Part shown: piece after piece, positions 23,639-32,319 of the stretch | How positions within the stretch are numbered: the stretch's first letter is position 1 | Layout: every line of letters begins with the position of its first letter | Assembly: GCF_013201035.1 (NCBI RefSeq) | Contig: NZ_CP053707.1 | Location: 1,116,001-1,180,000, forward strand | DNA: 64,000 bases | Reading direction: 5' to 3' | Source: Arthrobacter sp. NEB 688 | GTDB lineage: Bacteria > Actinomycetota > Actinomycetes > Actinomycetales > Dermatophilaceae | Program-made: the position numbers and the translations under genes | Notes under the pieces: model-generated | Seen by the model: only the letters and a program-made list of their open reading frames with translations | Databases searched by the model: none | What the model was told of the DNA's origin: nothing

Positions 23639-25392
23639 GGCCGGACCTCCTGCGGCGCACCGGCATCCGTGGTGCTCGAGGCGTCGGCCCCCTCGGTCTC
23701 GTCGGCCTCCGGTGGGTCGACGAAGGTCGTGACCCCCAGGCGGGCCGTGAAGCGCGTCGTGCCGTCGACCCGCTCGACGTCGATCTCGCCGCCGCGCCGC
23801 CGGCAGACCAGCCGGGTCAGGGCGAGCCCGACGCCGTGCTCCATCGGGTCGACGCGCTTGGTCGTCACGCCGTGCTCGAACAGGGTGGCGCGCAGGTCGT
23901 CCGGCACGCCCGGGCCGGAGTCGTCGACGACGATCTCGACCGTGCTCGCGTCCTGGCGGATGCGCACTCGCACGGACGGCGGTGTCGCAGAACCCCTCGG
24001 CGCGTGCTCGAAGGCGTTGTCGACGAGGTTGCCGAGCACCGTCGCCACGTCGGCGGCGTCGTGCGCCTCGAGCCGCTCCAGGCGCGAGTCGTCGGCGATC
24101 GTCAGGTCGATGTGCCGCTCGTTGGCCGTCGCCGCCTTGGCCATGAGCAGCGCGGCGATCGTGGGGTCGCCGACGAGCGTCGTGACGACGAGGTCGAGGG
24201 CGGTGCGCTGCTCGCTGAGGGCGTCGACGTAGCGGACGACCTCGTCGAGCTCGCCGATCTGGATGAGGCCGCTGATCGTGTGCAGCTGGTTGGCGAACTC
24301 GTGTGCCTGCGAACGCAGCACGTGCGCGGTCGAGCGGAACGACCCGATCTCGCGCTCGAGGTCGGCCATCTCGGTGCGGTCGCGCATCGTCGTCACCGTG
24401 CCCAGCACGCGGTCGCCGCTGACCACCCGCATCGTGCTCATGACGAGCACCCTCCCACGCCGGATGACGACCTCGTCGCGCGCGGCTGTCACGACGTCGT
24501 CCGGGGCGACGCCGGCGCCCTCGCGGGGGTTCTCGCCGACGAGCACCTCCCGCAGGCGCCCCTCGATGCGCAGGTCCGCGACCGACGTGCCGACCGCGTG
24601 CTCGGGCAGGTCGAGCAGCCGGCGGGCGACCTCGTTGACGAGCGTGATGCGGTGCTGCGGGTCGAGGGCGATGACCCCCTCGGCGATGCCCCGGAGCATC
24701 GCCTCGCGGTGCTCGGCGAGGCCGGCGATCTCGCGCGGCTCCATCCCCCGGGTCTGGCGCTTGATGCGACGGGACAGCAGCCACGACCCGCCGAGGCCGA
24801 CGACGAGCGCGATCCCGAGGTAGGTCAGCAGGTAGGACGACGTGCCCTGCAACCGTTCCCACGTCGTCGGCGCCTCCTCGGCGACCATGACGGTGCCGAG
24901 CAGCTCGCCGGCGCGGGTCGGGGTGGCGGGGTCCTTGTCGTCGTCGTCGCCGCCGAGGACGGGGACCTGCGAGGCGAGGTAGTCGCGGCCGTCGACGGTC
25001 AGCGTCCCCGACCAGCTGCCGCCCCGCGCCACCCGCGGGTCGCCGAGGGGGAGCCGCCGCTCCTCGAGCGAGGGGTCGGTCGAGACGCGGACGTCGAGGT
25101 CGGGCTCGGCGAAGGTCACCGACGTGACGTTCGCCTGGGCGACGGTGCCGAGGGCCAGCGTCGCGAGGCCGGTGCGGCTCTCGGGCTGGTCGAGGTTGGC
25201 GCGCACGAGCGGGTTGGACGCGAGCTGCTCGCCGAGGGCCGACACGCGGCGTCCCTCGGTGCGCTCGAACGTGGCCGCCGACTGCGCGAGCGAGACCGCC
25301 GCGACCGCCACGAGGACGACGACGATGATCGCGAGCTGGAGCGCGAAGAGCTGCCCGGCGAGGGTCGCCCGGCGTCGTCGGCGCGTGACCAC
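23635..25392 (-). CDS. Sensor histidine kinase, CitA/DcuS type
   Basis: Membrane sensor of 585 aa. Two helices (about residues 12-34 and 185-205) flank an extracytoplasmic sensor domain of the PAS/Cache kind. A cytosolic PAS domain follows (AMLRGIAEGVIALDPQHRITLVN), then the histidine region RSQAHEFANQLHTISGLIQ and the ATPase with GNLVDNAFEHA and DSGPGVP motifs. This is the layout of carboxylate sensors. The GTG at 25392 is chosen as the first start before the basic leader; GGAGG lies 11 nt upstream. It is divergent from tctC, 100 nt away. Confidence 0.9.
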   Translation of the reverse strand: MVTRRRRRATLAGQLFALQLAIIVVVLVAVAAVSLAQSAATFERTEGRRVSALGEQLASNPLVRANLDQPESRTGLATLALGTVAQANVTSVTFAEPDLDVRVSTDPSLEERRLPLGDPRVARGGSWSGTLTVDGRDYLASQVPVLGGDDDDKDPATPTRAGELLGTVMVAEEAPTTWERLQGTSSYLLTYLGIALVVGLGGSWLLSRRIKRQTRGMEPREIAGLAEHREAMLRGIAEGVIALDPQHRITLVNEVARRLLDLPEHAVGTSVADLRIEGRLREVLVGENPREGAGVAPDDVVTAARDEVVIRRGRVLVMSTMRVVSGDRVLGTVTTMRDRTEMADLEREIGSFRSTAHVLRSQAHEFANQLHTISGLIQIGELDEVVRYVDALSEQRTALDLVVTTLVGDPTIAALLMAKAATANERHIDLTIADDSRLERLEAHDAADVATVLGNLVDNAFEHAPRGSATPPSVRVRIRQDASTVEIVVDDSGPGVPDDLRATLFEHGVTTKRVDPMEHGVGLALTRLVCRRRGGEIDVERVDGTTRFTARLGVTTFVDPPEADETEGADASSTTDAGAPQEVRP

Positions 25393-25492
25393 TATGTACT
25401 CAACCTCCGTTGCGGACGAAAGCGCGACAGGCTCCACACCGGTCGCCCACGATCATCGCGTTCCACTCCACCACAGGAAAGGGATCTCGACG

Positions 25493-26500
25493 ATGAGACT
25501 CCACCGCATCGCGCTCGGCGCGATCGTCGCGGCCACGCTGGCCCTCACCGGCTGCGGAGCCACGAAGGACCAGGGCAGCGGGGGTGCGGCCTCCTCTGCT
25601 GGTGGCGCCCCGGCGACCGGCCTCCAGTACATGGTCCCGAACAGCCCCGGCGGAGGGTACGACACGACCGCCCGCACCGCGGCCCAGGTGATGGAGAAGG
25701 AGAACATCACCGGCAGCGTCCAGGTCTTCAACCTCCCGGGCGCCGGCGGCACCGTCGGCCTCCAGCGGATCGTCAACGAGAAGGGCAACGGCAAGCTCGC
25801 CATGCAGATGGGCCTCGGCGTCGTCGGCGCCGCGTACACCCAGAAGTCGCAGGCCAAGCTGTCGGAGACCACCCCGATCGCCAAGCTCATCGAGGAGGCC
25901 GGCGCGATCGTCGTGCCCAAGGACTCCCCGTACCAGGACATCACCTCGCTCGTCGCGGCGTGGAAGGCGGACCCGAAGTCCCTCGCCGTCGGCGGCGGCT
26001 CCTCGCCGGGCGGCCCGGACCACCTCCTGCCGATGCAGCTCGCCCAGGCGGCCGGCATCGACCCGAAGACCGTCAGCTACGTCAGCTACGACGGCGGCGG
26101 CGAGCTCCTCCCCGCGATCCTCGGCAAGAAGATCGCCTTCGGCGCCAGCGGCTTCGGCGAGTTCCTCGACCAGGTCGAGGCCGGCGACGTCAAGATCCTC
26201 GCGGTGACCAGCGCCGAGCGCGTCGCGGCCCTCCCGGACGTGCCGACGCTCAAGGAGTCCGGCATCGACCTCGAGTTCACCAACTGGCGCGGCGTCGTCG
26301 CCCCTCCCGGCCTCTCCGACGCCGACAAGGCCGTCTGGGTCGACGCCTTCACGAAGATGCACGCCTCGGCCGGCTGGAAGGCCGAGCTCGAGAAGCGCGG
26401 CTGGGTCGACGCCTTCGAGACCGGCGACGAGTTCGGGGCCTTCCTCACGGCCCAGGACGCCGAGGTCGCGAAGCTCCTCCAGACGCTCGGCCTGGCCTGA
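25493..26500 (+). CDS. tctC: Tripartite tricarboxylate transporter binding lipoprotein
   Basis: Extracytoplasmic substrate-binding protein of 335 aa. A lipoprotein signal peptide ends in LALTGC with Cys21 as lipidation site. The mature domain has [18 protein letters not shown] and [14 protein letters not shown], the characteristic Bug/TctC ligand loops, and ends with [20 protein letters not shown]. The ligand is probably citrate or another carboxylate. AGGAAAGG (25475-25482) precedes the ATG. It leads an operon with tctB, tctA, a UspA protein and RraA, divergent from the CitA/CitB-type system. Confidence 0.93.
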   Translation: MRLHRIALGAIVAATLALTGCGATKDQGSGGAASSAGGAPATGLQYMVPNSPGGGYDTTARTAAQVMEKENITGSVQVFNLPGAGGTVGLQRIVNEKGNGKLAMQMGLGVVGAAYTQKSQAKLSETTPIAKLIEEAGAIVVPKDSPYQDITSLVAAWKADPKSLAVGGGSSPGGPDHLLPMQLAQAAGIDPKTVSYVSYDGGGELLPAILGKKIAFGASGFGEFLDQVEAGDVKILAVTSAERVAALPDVPTLKESGIDLEFTNWRGVVAPPGLSDADKAVWVDAFTKMHASAGWKAELEKRGWVDAFETGDEFGAFLTAQDAEVAKLLQTLGLA

Positions 26501-26501
26501 C

Positions 26502-27050
26502 ATGAGCACCGAGGCCACCACCGCCCCGGAGGGCACCTCGCCCTCCGGGGCGGGTCCCCTCGGCCGGGTCAGGGACCGCGCACAGCTCGGCCTGTGCGCG
26601 GCCCTGGCCGTCGTCGGGGTCGTCGTCGTCGTCGATGCGGCCCGGATCGGCCACGTGACGAGCAGCAACGACCCGATCGGCCCGCGCGCGCTGCCCTTCG
26701 TCGTCGGCGGGCTGCTGCTCGTCGTCTCCGTCTTCTACGCCCTCGACGTCCTGCGCGGCGGGGTCGGCGAGGCCGAGGCCGGCGAGGACGTCGAGCTCGG
26801 CCAGCGCGCCGACTGGAAGACGGTCGGCCTGCTCGCGGGCGCCTTCGCGCTCAACGCCCTCCTCATCGAGCCGCTCGGCTGGGTCATCAGCGGCGCGCTG
26901 CTGTTCGCCCTGTCGGCCTTCGCGCTCGGCAACCGCCACCACGTGCGCGGGCTCGCGATCGGCATCGCGATGTCGCTCGTCACCTTCTACGGCTTCGCCA
27001 TCGGGCTCGGCGTCAACCTGCCCGCCGGCATCCTCCAGGGGATCCTCTGA
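26502..27050 (+). CDS. tctB: Tripartite tricarboxylate transporter small membrane subunit
   Basis: Membrane protein of 182 aa with four helices in the TctB pattern, including GPRALPFVVGGLLLVVSVFYAL and PLGWVISGALLFALSAFALG. It forms the membrane complex with TctA. It begins 1 nt after the tctC stop, and its own stop overlaps the tctA start (TGATG). Confidence 0.9.
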   Translation: MSTEATTAPEGTSPSGAGPLGRVRDRAQLGLCAALAVVGVVVVVDAARIGHVTSSNDPIGPRALPFVVGGLLLVVSVFYALDVLRGGVGEAEAGEDVELGQRADWKTVGLLAGAFALNALLIEPLGWVISGALLFALSAFALGNRHHVRGLAIGIAMSLVTFYGFAIGLGVNLPAGILQGIL

Positions 27051-28624
27051 TGGACAACGTCAACGCCCTGCTCGGCGGCTTCGCCGACGTCATCACGCCG
27101 ATGAACCTGCTCATCGCGCTCCTCGGGGTCACCGTCGGCACGGCCGTCGGGGTCCTCCCGGGCATCGGGCCGGCGATGACCGTCGCCCTCCTGCTGCCCG
27201 TCACCTACGGCCTGCCGGTCGAGCAGTCGCTCATCCTCTTCGGCGGCATCTTCTACGGCGGCATGTACGGCGGCTCGACGACCTCGATCCTGCTCAACAC
27301 CCCGGGCGAGTCCGCGTCGGTCGTCACGGCCCTCGAGGGCAACAAGATGGCCAAGTCCGGGCGCGCCGCCCAGGCCCTCGCGACCTCGGCGATCGGCTCG
27401 TTCGTCGCCGGCACCATCGCCACCGCGGCCATCGTCTTCGTCATGCCGCAGGTCGTCGACTTCGCGATCTCCCTCGGCCCGCCCGAGTTCCTCGCGATCA
27501 TCCTCGTCGCCTTCGTCGGCACCGCCGCCATCCTCGGCAGCTCGCGGCTGCGGGGCTTCGCGGCCCTGCTCGTCGGCCTGGCCCTCGGCCTCGTGGGCAC
27601 CGACTTCGTGACCGGCCAGCAGCGGCTGACCTTCGGCAGCCCCTTCCTCGCGGACAACATCGACGTCGTCGTCGTCGCGGTCGGCATCTTCGCCGTCGGC
27701 GAGGCGCTCTGGGTCGCGGCGCACCTGCGCCGCAAGGCCGCGACGGTCATCCCCGTCGGCCGCCCGTGGATGTCGAAGCAGGACTGGGGCCGCTCGTGGA
27801 AGCCGTGGCTGCGCGGCACCGCGCTGGGCTTCCCGTTCGGGGCCATCCCCGCCGGTGGCGCCGAGATCCCGACCTTCCTCTCCTACCTGACCGAGCGGAA
27901 GCTGACCAAGCACCCCGAGGAGTTCGGCAAGGGCGCGATCGAGGGCGTCGCCGGGCCCGAGGCCGCGAACAACGCCTCCGCCGCAGGCACGATGGTGCCG
28001 CTGCTCGCCCTCGGCCTGCCGACCAACGCGACCGCGGCCATCATCATCAGCGCGTTCATGTCCTACGGCATCGAGCCCGGGCCGCTGCTGCTCACCAAGG
28101 AGCCGGACCTCGTCTGGATGCTCGTCGCGAGCCTCTTCATCGGCAACTTCTTCCTGCTCGTGCTCAACCTGCCGCTCGCGCCCACCTGGGCCAAGCTGCT
28201 GCGCATCCCGCGGCCCTACCTCTACGCGGGGATCCTCTTCTTCGCGTCGATGGGCGCCTACGCGGTGCAGGGCCAGCCGTTCGACCTCTACCTCCTGCTC
28301 GCCCTCGGCGGGCTCGGGTTCGCGATGCGCCGCTTCGGCCTGCCCGTCCTGCCGCTCATCGTCGGGACGATCCTCACGCCGCTCTTCGAGCGCAACCTGC
28401 GCCGGTCGATGCAGATCACCGGTGGCGACGTCTCCGGCCTGATCGGCGGCCCGGTCGCGTGGGTCTGCTACGCGTTCATCACGGCCGTGCTCGTCTGGCC
28501 GCTCGTCACGAAGCTGCTGCGCCGCGGGCGTGGTGGCGACGACGGGCCGGACGACGACGGCCCCGCGCACCCCCCCGGCGTCCCCCTCGCCGGTACCGCC
28601 CAGTGGCAAGGACCCTCGGCATGA
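27050..28624 (+). CDS. tctA: Tripartite tricarboxylate transporter large membrane subunit
   Basis: Sodium- or proton-driven permease subunit of 524 aa with about 11-12 helices. [21 protein letters not shown] and [19 protein letters not shown] are the hallmark TctA motifs, repeated in the second half as [14 protein letters not shown] and [26 protein letters not shown]. Coupled to tctB upstream and overlapping the UspA gene downstream (ATGA). Together with TctB and TctC it imports a tricarboxylate or similar acid. Confidence 0.95.
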   Translation: MDNVNALLGGFADVITPMNLLIALLGVTVGTAVGVLPGIGPAMTVALLLPVTYGLPVEQSLILFGGIFYGGMYGGSTTSILLNTPGESASVVTALEGNKMAKSGRAAQALATSAIGSFVAGTIATAAIVFVMPQVVDFAISLGPPEFLAIILVAFVGTAAILGSSRLRGFAALLVGLALGLVGTDFVTGQQRLTFGSPFLADNIDVVVVAVGIFAVGEALWVAAHLRRKAATVIPVGRPWMSKQDWGRSWKPWLRGTALGFPFGAIPAGGAEIPTFLSYLTERKLTKHPEEFGKGAIEGVAGPEAANNASAAGTMVPLLALGLPTNATAAIIISAFMSYGIEPGPLLLTKEPDLVWMLVASLFIGNFFLLVLNLPLAPTWAKLLRIPRPYLYAGILFFASMGAYAVQGQPFDLYLLLALGGLGFAMRRFGLPVLPLIVGTILTPLFERNLRRSMQITGGDVSGLIGGPVAWVCYAFITAVLVWPLVTKLLRRGRGGDDGPDDDGPAHPPGVPLAGTAQWQGPSA

Positions 28625-29016
28625 CCGTTCTCGTGGGCTACGTCCCCAACGCCCTCGGCGAGGCCACCCTGCGCGCCGGCGTCGAGGAGTCGCGCCGCCG
28701 CTCCGAGCCGCTCGTCGTGCTCAACATGTCGCGCGACGACGTCCTCGTCGACGCGCGGCGCGCCCCGGCCGACGACCTGCGACGGGTCGACCGCGACGTG
28801 CGCGAGCTCGGCGTCGAGGTCGAGGTCGTCCAGGTCGAGGAGGGCGGTGACGCCGCCGAGGCCCTCGTCGAGGCGGCGACGACGCACCGCGCGTCCGTCC
28901 TCGTCATCGGCCTGCGGCACCGCAGCGCCGTCGGCAAGCTCATCCTCGGGTCGGTCGCCCAGCGCGTCCTGCTCGGGGCGCCGTGCCCGGTGCTCGCGGT
29001 CAAGGCGGAGTCGTGA
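28621..29016 (+). CDS. UspA-family universal stress protein
   Basis: Single-domain UspA protein of 131 aa. The C-terminal [36 protein letters not shown] fits the nucleotide-binding stretch of ATP-binding UspA proteins, although His replaces the second Gly of the usual G-x-x-G. Overlaps at both ends (ATGA with tctA, GTGA with rraA) tie it to the transport operon. It may tune transporter or enzyme activity according to energy state; that role is inferred from position only. Confidence 0.88.
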   Translation: MTVLVGYVPNALGEATLRAGVEESRRRSEPLVVLNMSRDDVLVDARRAPADDLRRVDRDVRELGVEVEVVQVEEGGDAAEALVEAATTHRASVLVIGLRHRSAVGKLILGSVAQRVLLGAPCPVLAVKAES

Positions 29017-29501
29017 GCGGCGTGCCCGAGGTGGCGGTCTCGACCGCGGACCTCTACGACGAGCACGGCGACGCGCTGCAGTCCTGCTCGGTGCAGCTGC
29101 GGCACGTCGGCGGCCGGCGGCAGTTCACCGGCCCGGTCGCGACGATCCGGTGCCACCGCGACAACGCGCTCGTCAAGGCCACGCTGGCCACGCCGGGCGA
29201 GGGCCGGGTGCTCGTCGTCGACGGCGGCGGCTCGCTGGAGTCGGCGCTCGTCGGTGACCTCATCGCCGGCTCGGCGGTCGCCAACGGCTGGGCCGGGGTC
29301 GTCGTCCACGGCGCCGTGCGCGACTCGGTGGCCATCGGCGGCCTGCCCCTCGGGGTGCTGGCGCTCGGCACCAACCCGCGCAAGTCCGCGAAGGACGGCG
29401 TCGGCGAGGTCGACGTGGCGGTCGAGTTCGGGGGGGTCGAGTTCGTCCCCGGCGCGACCCTGTGGGCCGACGAGGACGGGGTGCTCGTCACCCGCCCCTG
29501 A
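29013..29501 (+). CDS. rraA: RraA-family protein
   Basis: Protein of 162 aa, the length of E. coli RraA (161 aa). Conserved stretches are [78 protein letters not shown] and the C-terminal [15 protein letters not shown]. RraA binds and inhibits RNase E in E. coli. Wider family members are 2-oxo-acid aldolases or decarboxylases, and in a carboxylate operon an enzymatic role is worth considering. The GTG start overlaps the UspA stop, and the operon closes at the hairpin at 29536. Confidence 0.85.
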   Translation: MSGVPEVAVSTADLYDEHGDALQSCSVQLRHVGGRRQFTGPVATIRCHRDNALVKATLATPGEGRVLVVDGGGSLESALVGDLIAGSAVANGWAGVVVHGAVRDSVAIGGLPLGVLALGTNPRKSAKDGVGEVDVAVEFGGVEFVPGATLWADEDGVLVTRP

Positions 29502-29535
29502 CCCCGACGGCCCGGACCCCCTGCTCCGACCCGGT

Positions 29536-29593
29536 CGAACGACGAGAACATGCCGCGCGCCCCCGGGGGTGCGCGGCATGTTCTCGTCGTTCG
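29536..29593. terminator. Perfect 23-bp hairpin terminator
   Basis: Arms at 29536-29558 and 29571-29593 are perfectly complementary over 23 nt (beginning CGAACGACGAGAACATG), with a 12-nt loop. It lies 34 nt after the rraA stop and faces the convergent MarR gene, so it probably ends both transcripts. The outer CGAACG resembles the CGAACGTGTGTG hairpin family, but the rest differs. Confidence 0.85.
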
Positions 29594-29647
29594 TCTGCAG
29601 GCGCGCGACCCGACGACCCGCGACGAGGTGCGGGTCAGGAGTGCGGG

Positions 29648-30094
29648 TCAGGCGCCGGGGTCGGCGTCGAGGCGCTCGAGGATGCGCCGCAGCGTCGCGC
29701 GGTCGGCGGTCGGCAGCCGGGCGAAGGAGGCCTCGGCGGCCTCGCGCCGGGCGGCGTCGACCCGCCCGAGCAGCGAGGCGCCGTCGTCCGTCACGGTGAC
29801 GACCTGGGCCCGGCGGTCGTCGGGGTCGGGGGAGCGCCGGGCCAGCCCGCGCTCCTCGAGGGCGTCGACGACGTCGGTGACCGAGCGCGGCGCGACGCGC
29901 AGGTGCTGCGCGAGCTCGCCGAGGCGCATCGAGCCGTGGTGCCCGAGGACCCTCAGCGCCCGGGCGTGGTGCGGCGCGAGGTCGTAGGGCTCGAAGGCGA
30001 CCATCCCCCGGCGGCGCAGGTCGCGGGCGACGCGCATCACGAGGTCGCCGAGGTCGAGGTCGGCGGCGGGGCGGTCGTCGCGGGGTCCGTGCAC
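29648..30094 (-). CDS. MarR-family transcriptional regulator
   Basis: Regulator of 148 aa with one MarR winged-helix domain: YDLAPHHARALRVLGHHGSMRLGELAQHLRVAPRSVTDVVDALEERGLARRSPDPDDRRAQVVTVTDDG is the HTH and wing with the DxRDRR-like turn. The GTG at 30094 is chosen because TAGCAT (30107-30102) ends 7 nt before it. It is divergent from an ABC exporter with a symmetric site between the two genes, so it probably represses both. Confidence 0.9.
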   Translation of the reverse strand: MHGPRDDRPAADLDLGDLVMRVARDLRRRGMVAFEPYDLAPHHARALRVLGHHGSMRLGELAQHLRVAPRSVTDVVDALEERGLARRSPDPDDRRAQVVTVTDDGASLLGRVDAARREAAEASFARLPTADRATLRRILERLDADPGA

Positions 30095-30130
30095 GCGGGG
30101 AATGCTAGTGCCGGCTCCTGCGTTGGGCTC

Positions 30131-30152
30131 ATTGTGAGGTAACCTCAGCAAT
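30131..30152. promoter_or_regulatory. Candidate MarR operator
   Basis: TGAGGT-A-ACCTCA (30135-30147) is a perfect 6-nt-arm palindrome, extended outward by ATTG on the left and GCAAT on the right. It lies between the MarR promoter and the exporter's start and is AT-rich compared with its surroundings. Length and symmetry fit MarR dimers; binding is inferred. Confidence 0.7.
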
Positions 30153-30179
30153 AGTCCCGACCGAGAAGGAGGGGTGCCC

Positions 30180-32054
30180 GTGACAGCGGCCCCGACCCAG
30201 ACCCGCCCCCGCCCCGCGGCGCGCCCCGACGCGGGAGGTCGCGGCGGACGCGGCGTCCTCTCCGTCGACCCGCGCGACCGCGCCCGCCTCGAGGAGGCGC
30301 CGGTCAGCCTGCGCCGCGTCCTCGCCCTCTTCGCGCCGCACCGTCGCCGCATCGCCGTCGTCGTCGGCATCATCGTCGTGACGAGCATCGTCGGGCTCGC
30401 CCAGCCCTTCCTCGTCCGCGAGGTCGTCGACGTCGCCATCCCGCAGCAGGACGTGCGCCTGCTCCTGCTCGCCGTCGGCGCGATGGTCGCCGTCGCCGCC
30501 ACGACGCAGCTGCTCGGCGTCGTCCAGACCTGGCTCTCGACGCAGGTCGGCCAGCGCGTCATGCACGGCCTGCGCACGACCGTCTTCACCCACCTCCAGC
30601 GCCAGTCGCTCGGCTTCTTCACCCGCACCCGGGGCGGCGAGGTCCAGTCGCGCCTGGTCAACGACGTCGGCGGGATGCAGGGCGTCGTCACCTCGACCGC
30701 CACGTCCATCGCCTCGAACGTCACGACAGCCGTCGCCACCGCCGTCGCGATGGTGGCCCTCTCGTGGCGCCTGTCGCTGCTCTCGCTCCTCGTCGTGCCG
30801 CCCGCGATCTGGCTGACCCGCAAGGTCGCGCTCATGCGCCGCGAGGTCACCGCGCGCCAGCAGCGCCGCCTCGCCGACCTCAACGCGCAGATCGAGGAGG
30901 GGCTGTCGGTCTCCGGCATCCGCCTCGCGAAGACCCTCGGCACGACCGCACACTCCGCCCGCCTGTTCGCCGACACCTCCGAGGACCTCGTCGGGCTCGA
31001 GCTGCGCTCGCAGCTCGCCGGGCGCTGGCGGATGGCGACGATGCAGGTCGTCTTCGCGGTCATCCCCGCGCTCGTCTACCTCGCGGCCGGGCTGCCGGCG
31101 ACCTCGGGCGGTATGACGATCGGGACGCTCGTCGCGTTCACGGCGCTGCAGGGCGGCATCTTCCGCCCGCTCATGGGGCTGCTCAACGTCACCGCGCAGT
31201 GGGTGGCCTCGATGGCCCTCTTCTCCCGCGTGTTCGAGTACCTCGACCTCGTGCCGGACGTGCCCGCGCCGACGCACCCCGTGCCGATGGACCCCGCACG
31301 GGTCGCCGGCCACGTGCGCGTCGAGGGTGCGACCGTGCGCTACCCCGGGTCGGTGCGCGACGCGGTGTCGGGCGTGACGCTCGACGTCCCCGCCGGCTCG
31401 ACGCTCGCGCTCGTCGGGGCGACCGGCTCGGGCAAGTCGACGCTCGCCGGGCTGCTCGCACGGCTGCTCGACCCCGACACCGGCCGCGTCACCGTCGACG
31501 GGGTGGACGTGCGCGACCTCGACCCGGACGTGCTCGCGTCCGTCGTCGGCACCGTCTCGCAGGAGAGCTACCTCGTCCACGCGAGCGTCCGCGACAACCT
31601 GCTGCTCGCCCGCCCGGAGGCGACCGAGGCCGAGCTCTGGCGGGCGCTCGGTGCGGCCCAGGTGGCCGACCTCGTCGCGTCGCTGCCCGAGGGGCTCGAC
31701 ACCGTCGTCGGCGCGCGCGGCCACCGGTTCAGCGGCGGCGAGCAGCAGCGGCTGGCCGTCGCCCGGACCATCCTGCGCGACCCGCCGGTGCTCGTCCTCG
31801 ACGAGGCGACCTCGGCCCTCGACACCGCCACCGAGCGCGCGCTCCAGACGGCGCTCGACGAGCTGGCCCGTGGTCGGACGACGGTGACCATCGCCCACCG
31901 GCTCTCGACCGTGCGGCGCGCCGACCGCATCGCGGTGCTCGAGGCCGGGCGGGTCGTCGAGTCCGGCTCGCACGAGGAGCTGCTCGCGCTCGGGGGCCGG
32001 TACGCCGCCCTCGTCGCCGCCGCCGAGGGCGCGCCCGTCCCCGCCCCCGCCTGA
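30180..32054 (+). CDS. ABC exporter, fused membrane and ATPase domains
   Basis: Half-size multidrug-type exporter of 624 aa. A Pro/Arg-rich leader is followed by six helices (about residues 55-345) and a nucleotide-binding domain: Walker A GATGSGKST, signature FSGGEQQR, Walker B VLVLDEATSALD, H-loop IAHRLS. It would act as a homodimer. The GTG at 30180 has GGAGGGG at good spacing; a GTG at 30174 is too close to that site. Divergent from a MarR regulator across a symmetric operator, which suggests induction by an exported compound. Confidence 0.92.
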   Translation: MTAAPTQTRPRPAARPDAGGRGGRGVLSVDPRDRARLEEAPVSLRRVLALFAPHRRRIAVVVGIIVVTSIVGLAQPFLVREVVDVAIPQQDVRLLLLAVGAMVAVAATTQLLGVVQTWLSTQVGQRVMHGLRTTVFTHLQRQSLGFFTRTRGGEVQSRLVNDVGGMQGVVTSTATSIASNVTTAVATAVAMVALSWRLSLLSLLVVPPAIWLTRKVALMRREVTARQQRRLADLNAQIEEGLSVSGIRLAKTLGTTAHSARLFADTSEDLVGLELRSQLAGRWRMATMQVVFAVIPALVYLAAGLPATSGGMTIGTLVAFTALQGGIFRPLMGLLNVTAQWVASMALFSRVFEYLDLVPDVPAPTHPVPMDPARVAGHVRVEGATVRYPGSVRDAVSGVTLDVPAGSTLALVGATGSGKSTLAGLLARLLDPDTGRVTVDGVDVRDLDPDVLASVVGTVSQESYLVHASVRDNLLLARPEATEAELWRALGAAQVADLVASLPEGLDTVVGARGHRFSGGEQQRLAVARTILRDPPVLVLDEATSALDTATERALQTALDELARGRTTVTIAHRLSTVRRADRIAVLEAGRVVESGSHEELLALGGRYAALVAAAEGAPVPAPA

Positions 32055-32126
32055 CGCCCGCCCGGTCGCCGGCGCCCGCCGCACGACCCACCGCCAGCCG
32101 CCCCCCCTCGTCCCACGCGTCACCCG

Positions 32127-32208
32127 CGTATCGGGTCACCCGATACGGCCGCGCTCCACCCCGGTTCCGTTCCGGGGTGGGGCGCAGGTTTCTCGGGTCA
32201 CCCGATAC
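32127..32208. repeat. Composite palindrome-hairpin-palindrome element, copy 2
   Basis: The left palindrome is TATCGGGTCACCCGATA (within 32127-32147). The hairpin has 14-nt arms (32151-32164, 32171-32184) with one wobble pair and apex CCCCGGTTCCGTTCCGGGG. The right palindrome is half degenerate (TCGGGTCACCCGATAC, 32193-32208). It follows the ABC exporter and precedes hutH, so it probably ends exporter transcription. It matches the element at 12955 over its whole length. Confidence 0.85.
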
Positions 32209-32248
32209 GCGTGGGGCACGCCGGCGCGCCGGCTCGGGGCCCGGCCGG

Positions 32249-32264
32249 GTCTCGGGTGCGAGAC
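32249..32264. promoter_or_regulatory. hut-type inverted repeat upstream of hutH
   Basis: GTCTCGGGTGCGAGAC, a perfect 6-nt-arm inverted repeat and one of three GTCT-N8-AGAC sites in the histidine-use region. The last base is exactly 45 nt before the C of CAATGGG, which overlaps the likely -10 (TCCAAT, 32307-32312) of hutH. Confidence 0.7.
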
Positions 32265-32319
32265 AGGATGGCCCCCCGCGTGGTGGCCGGCAGCGCGCGC
32301 CGGCCCTCCAATGGGAGGC

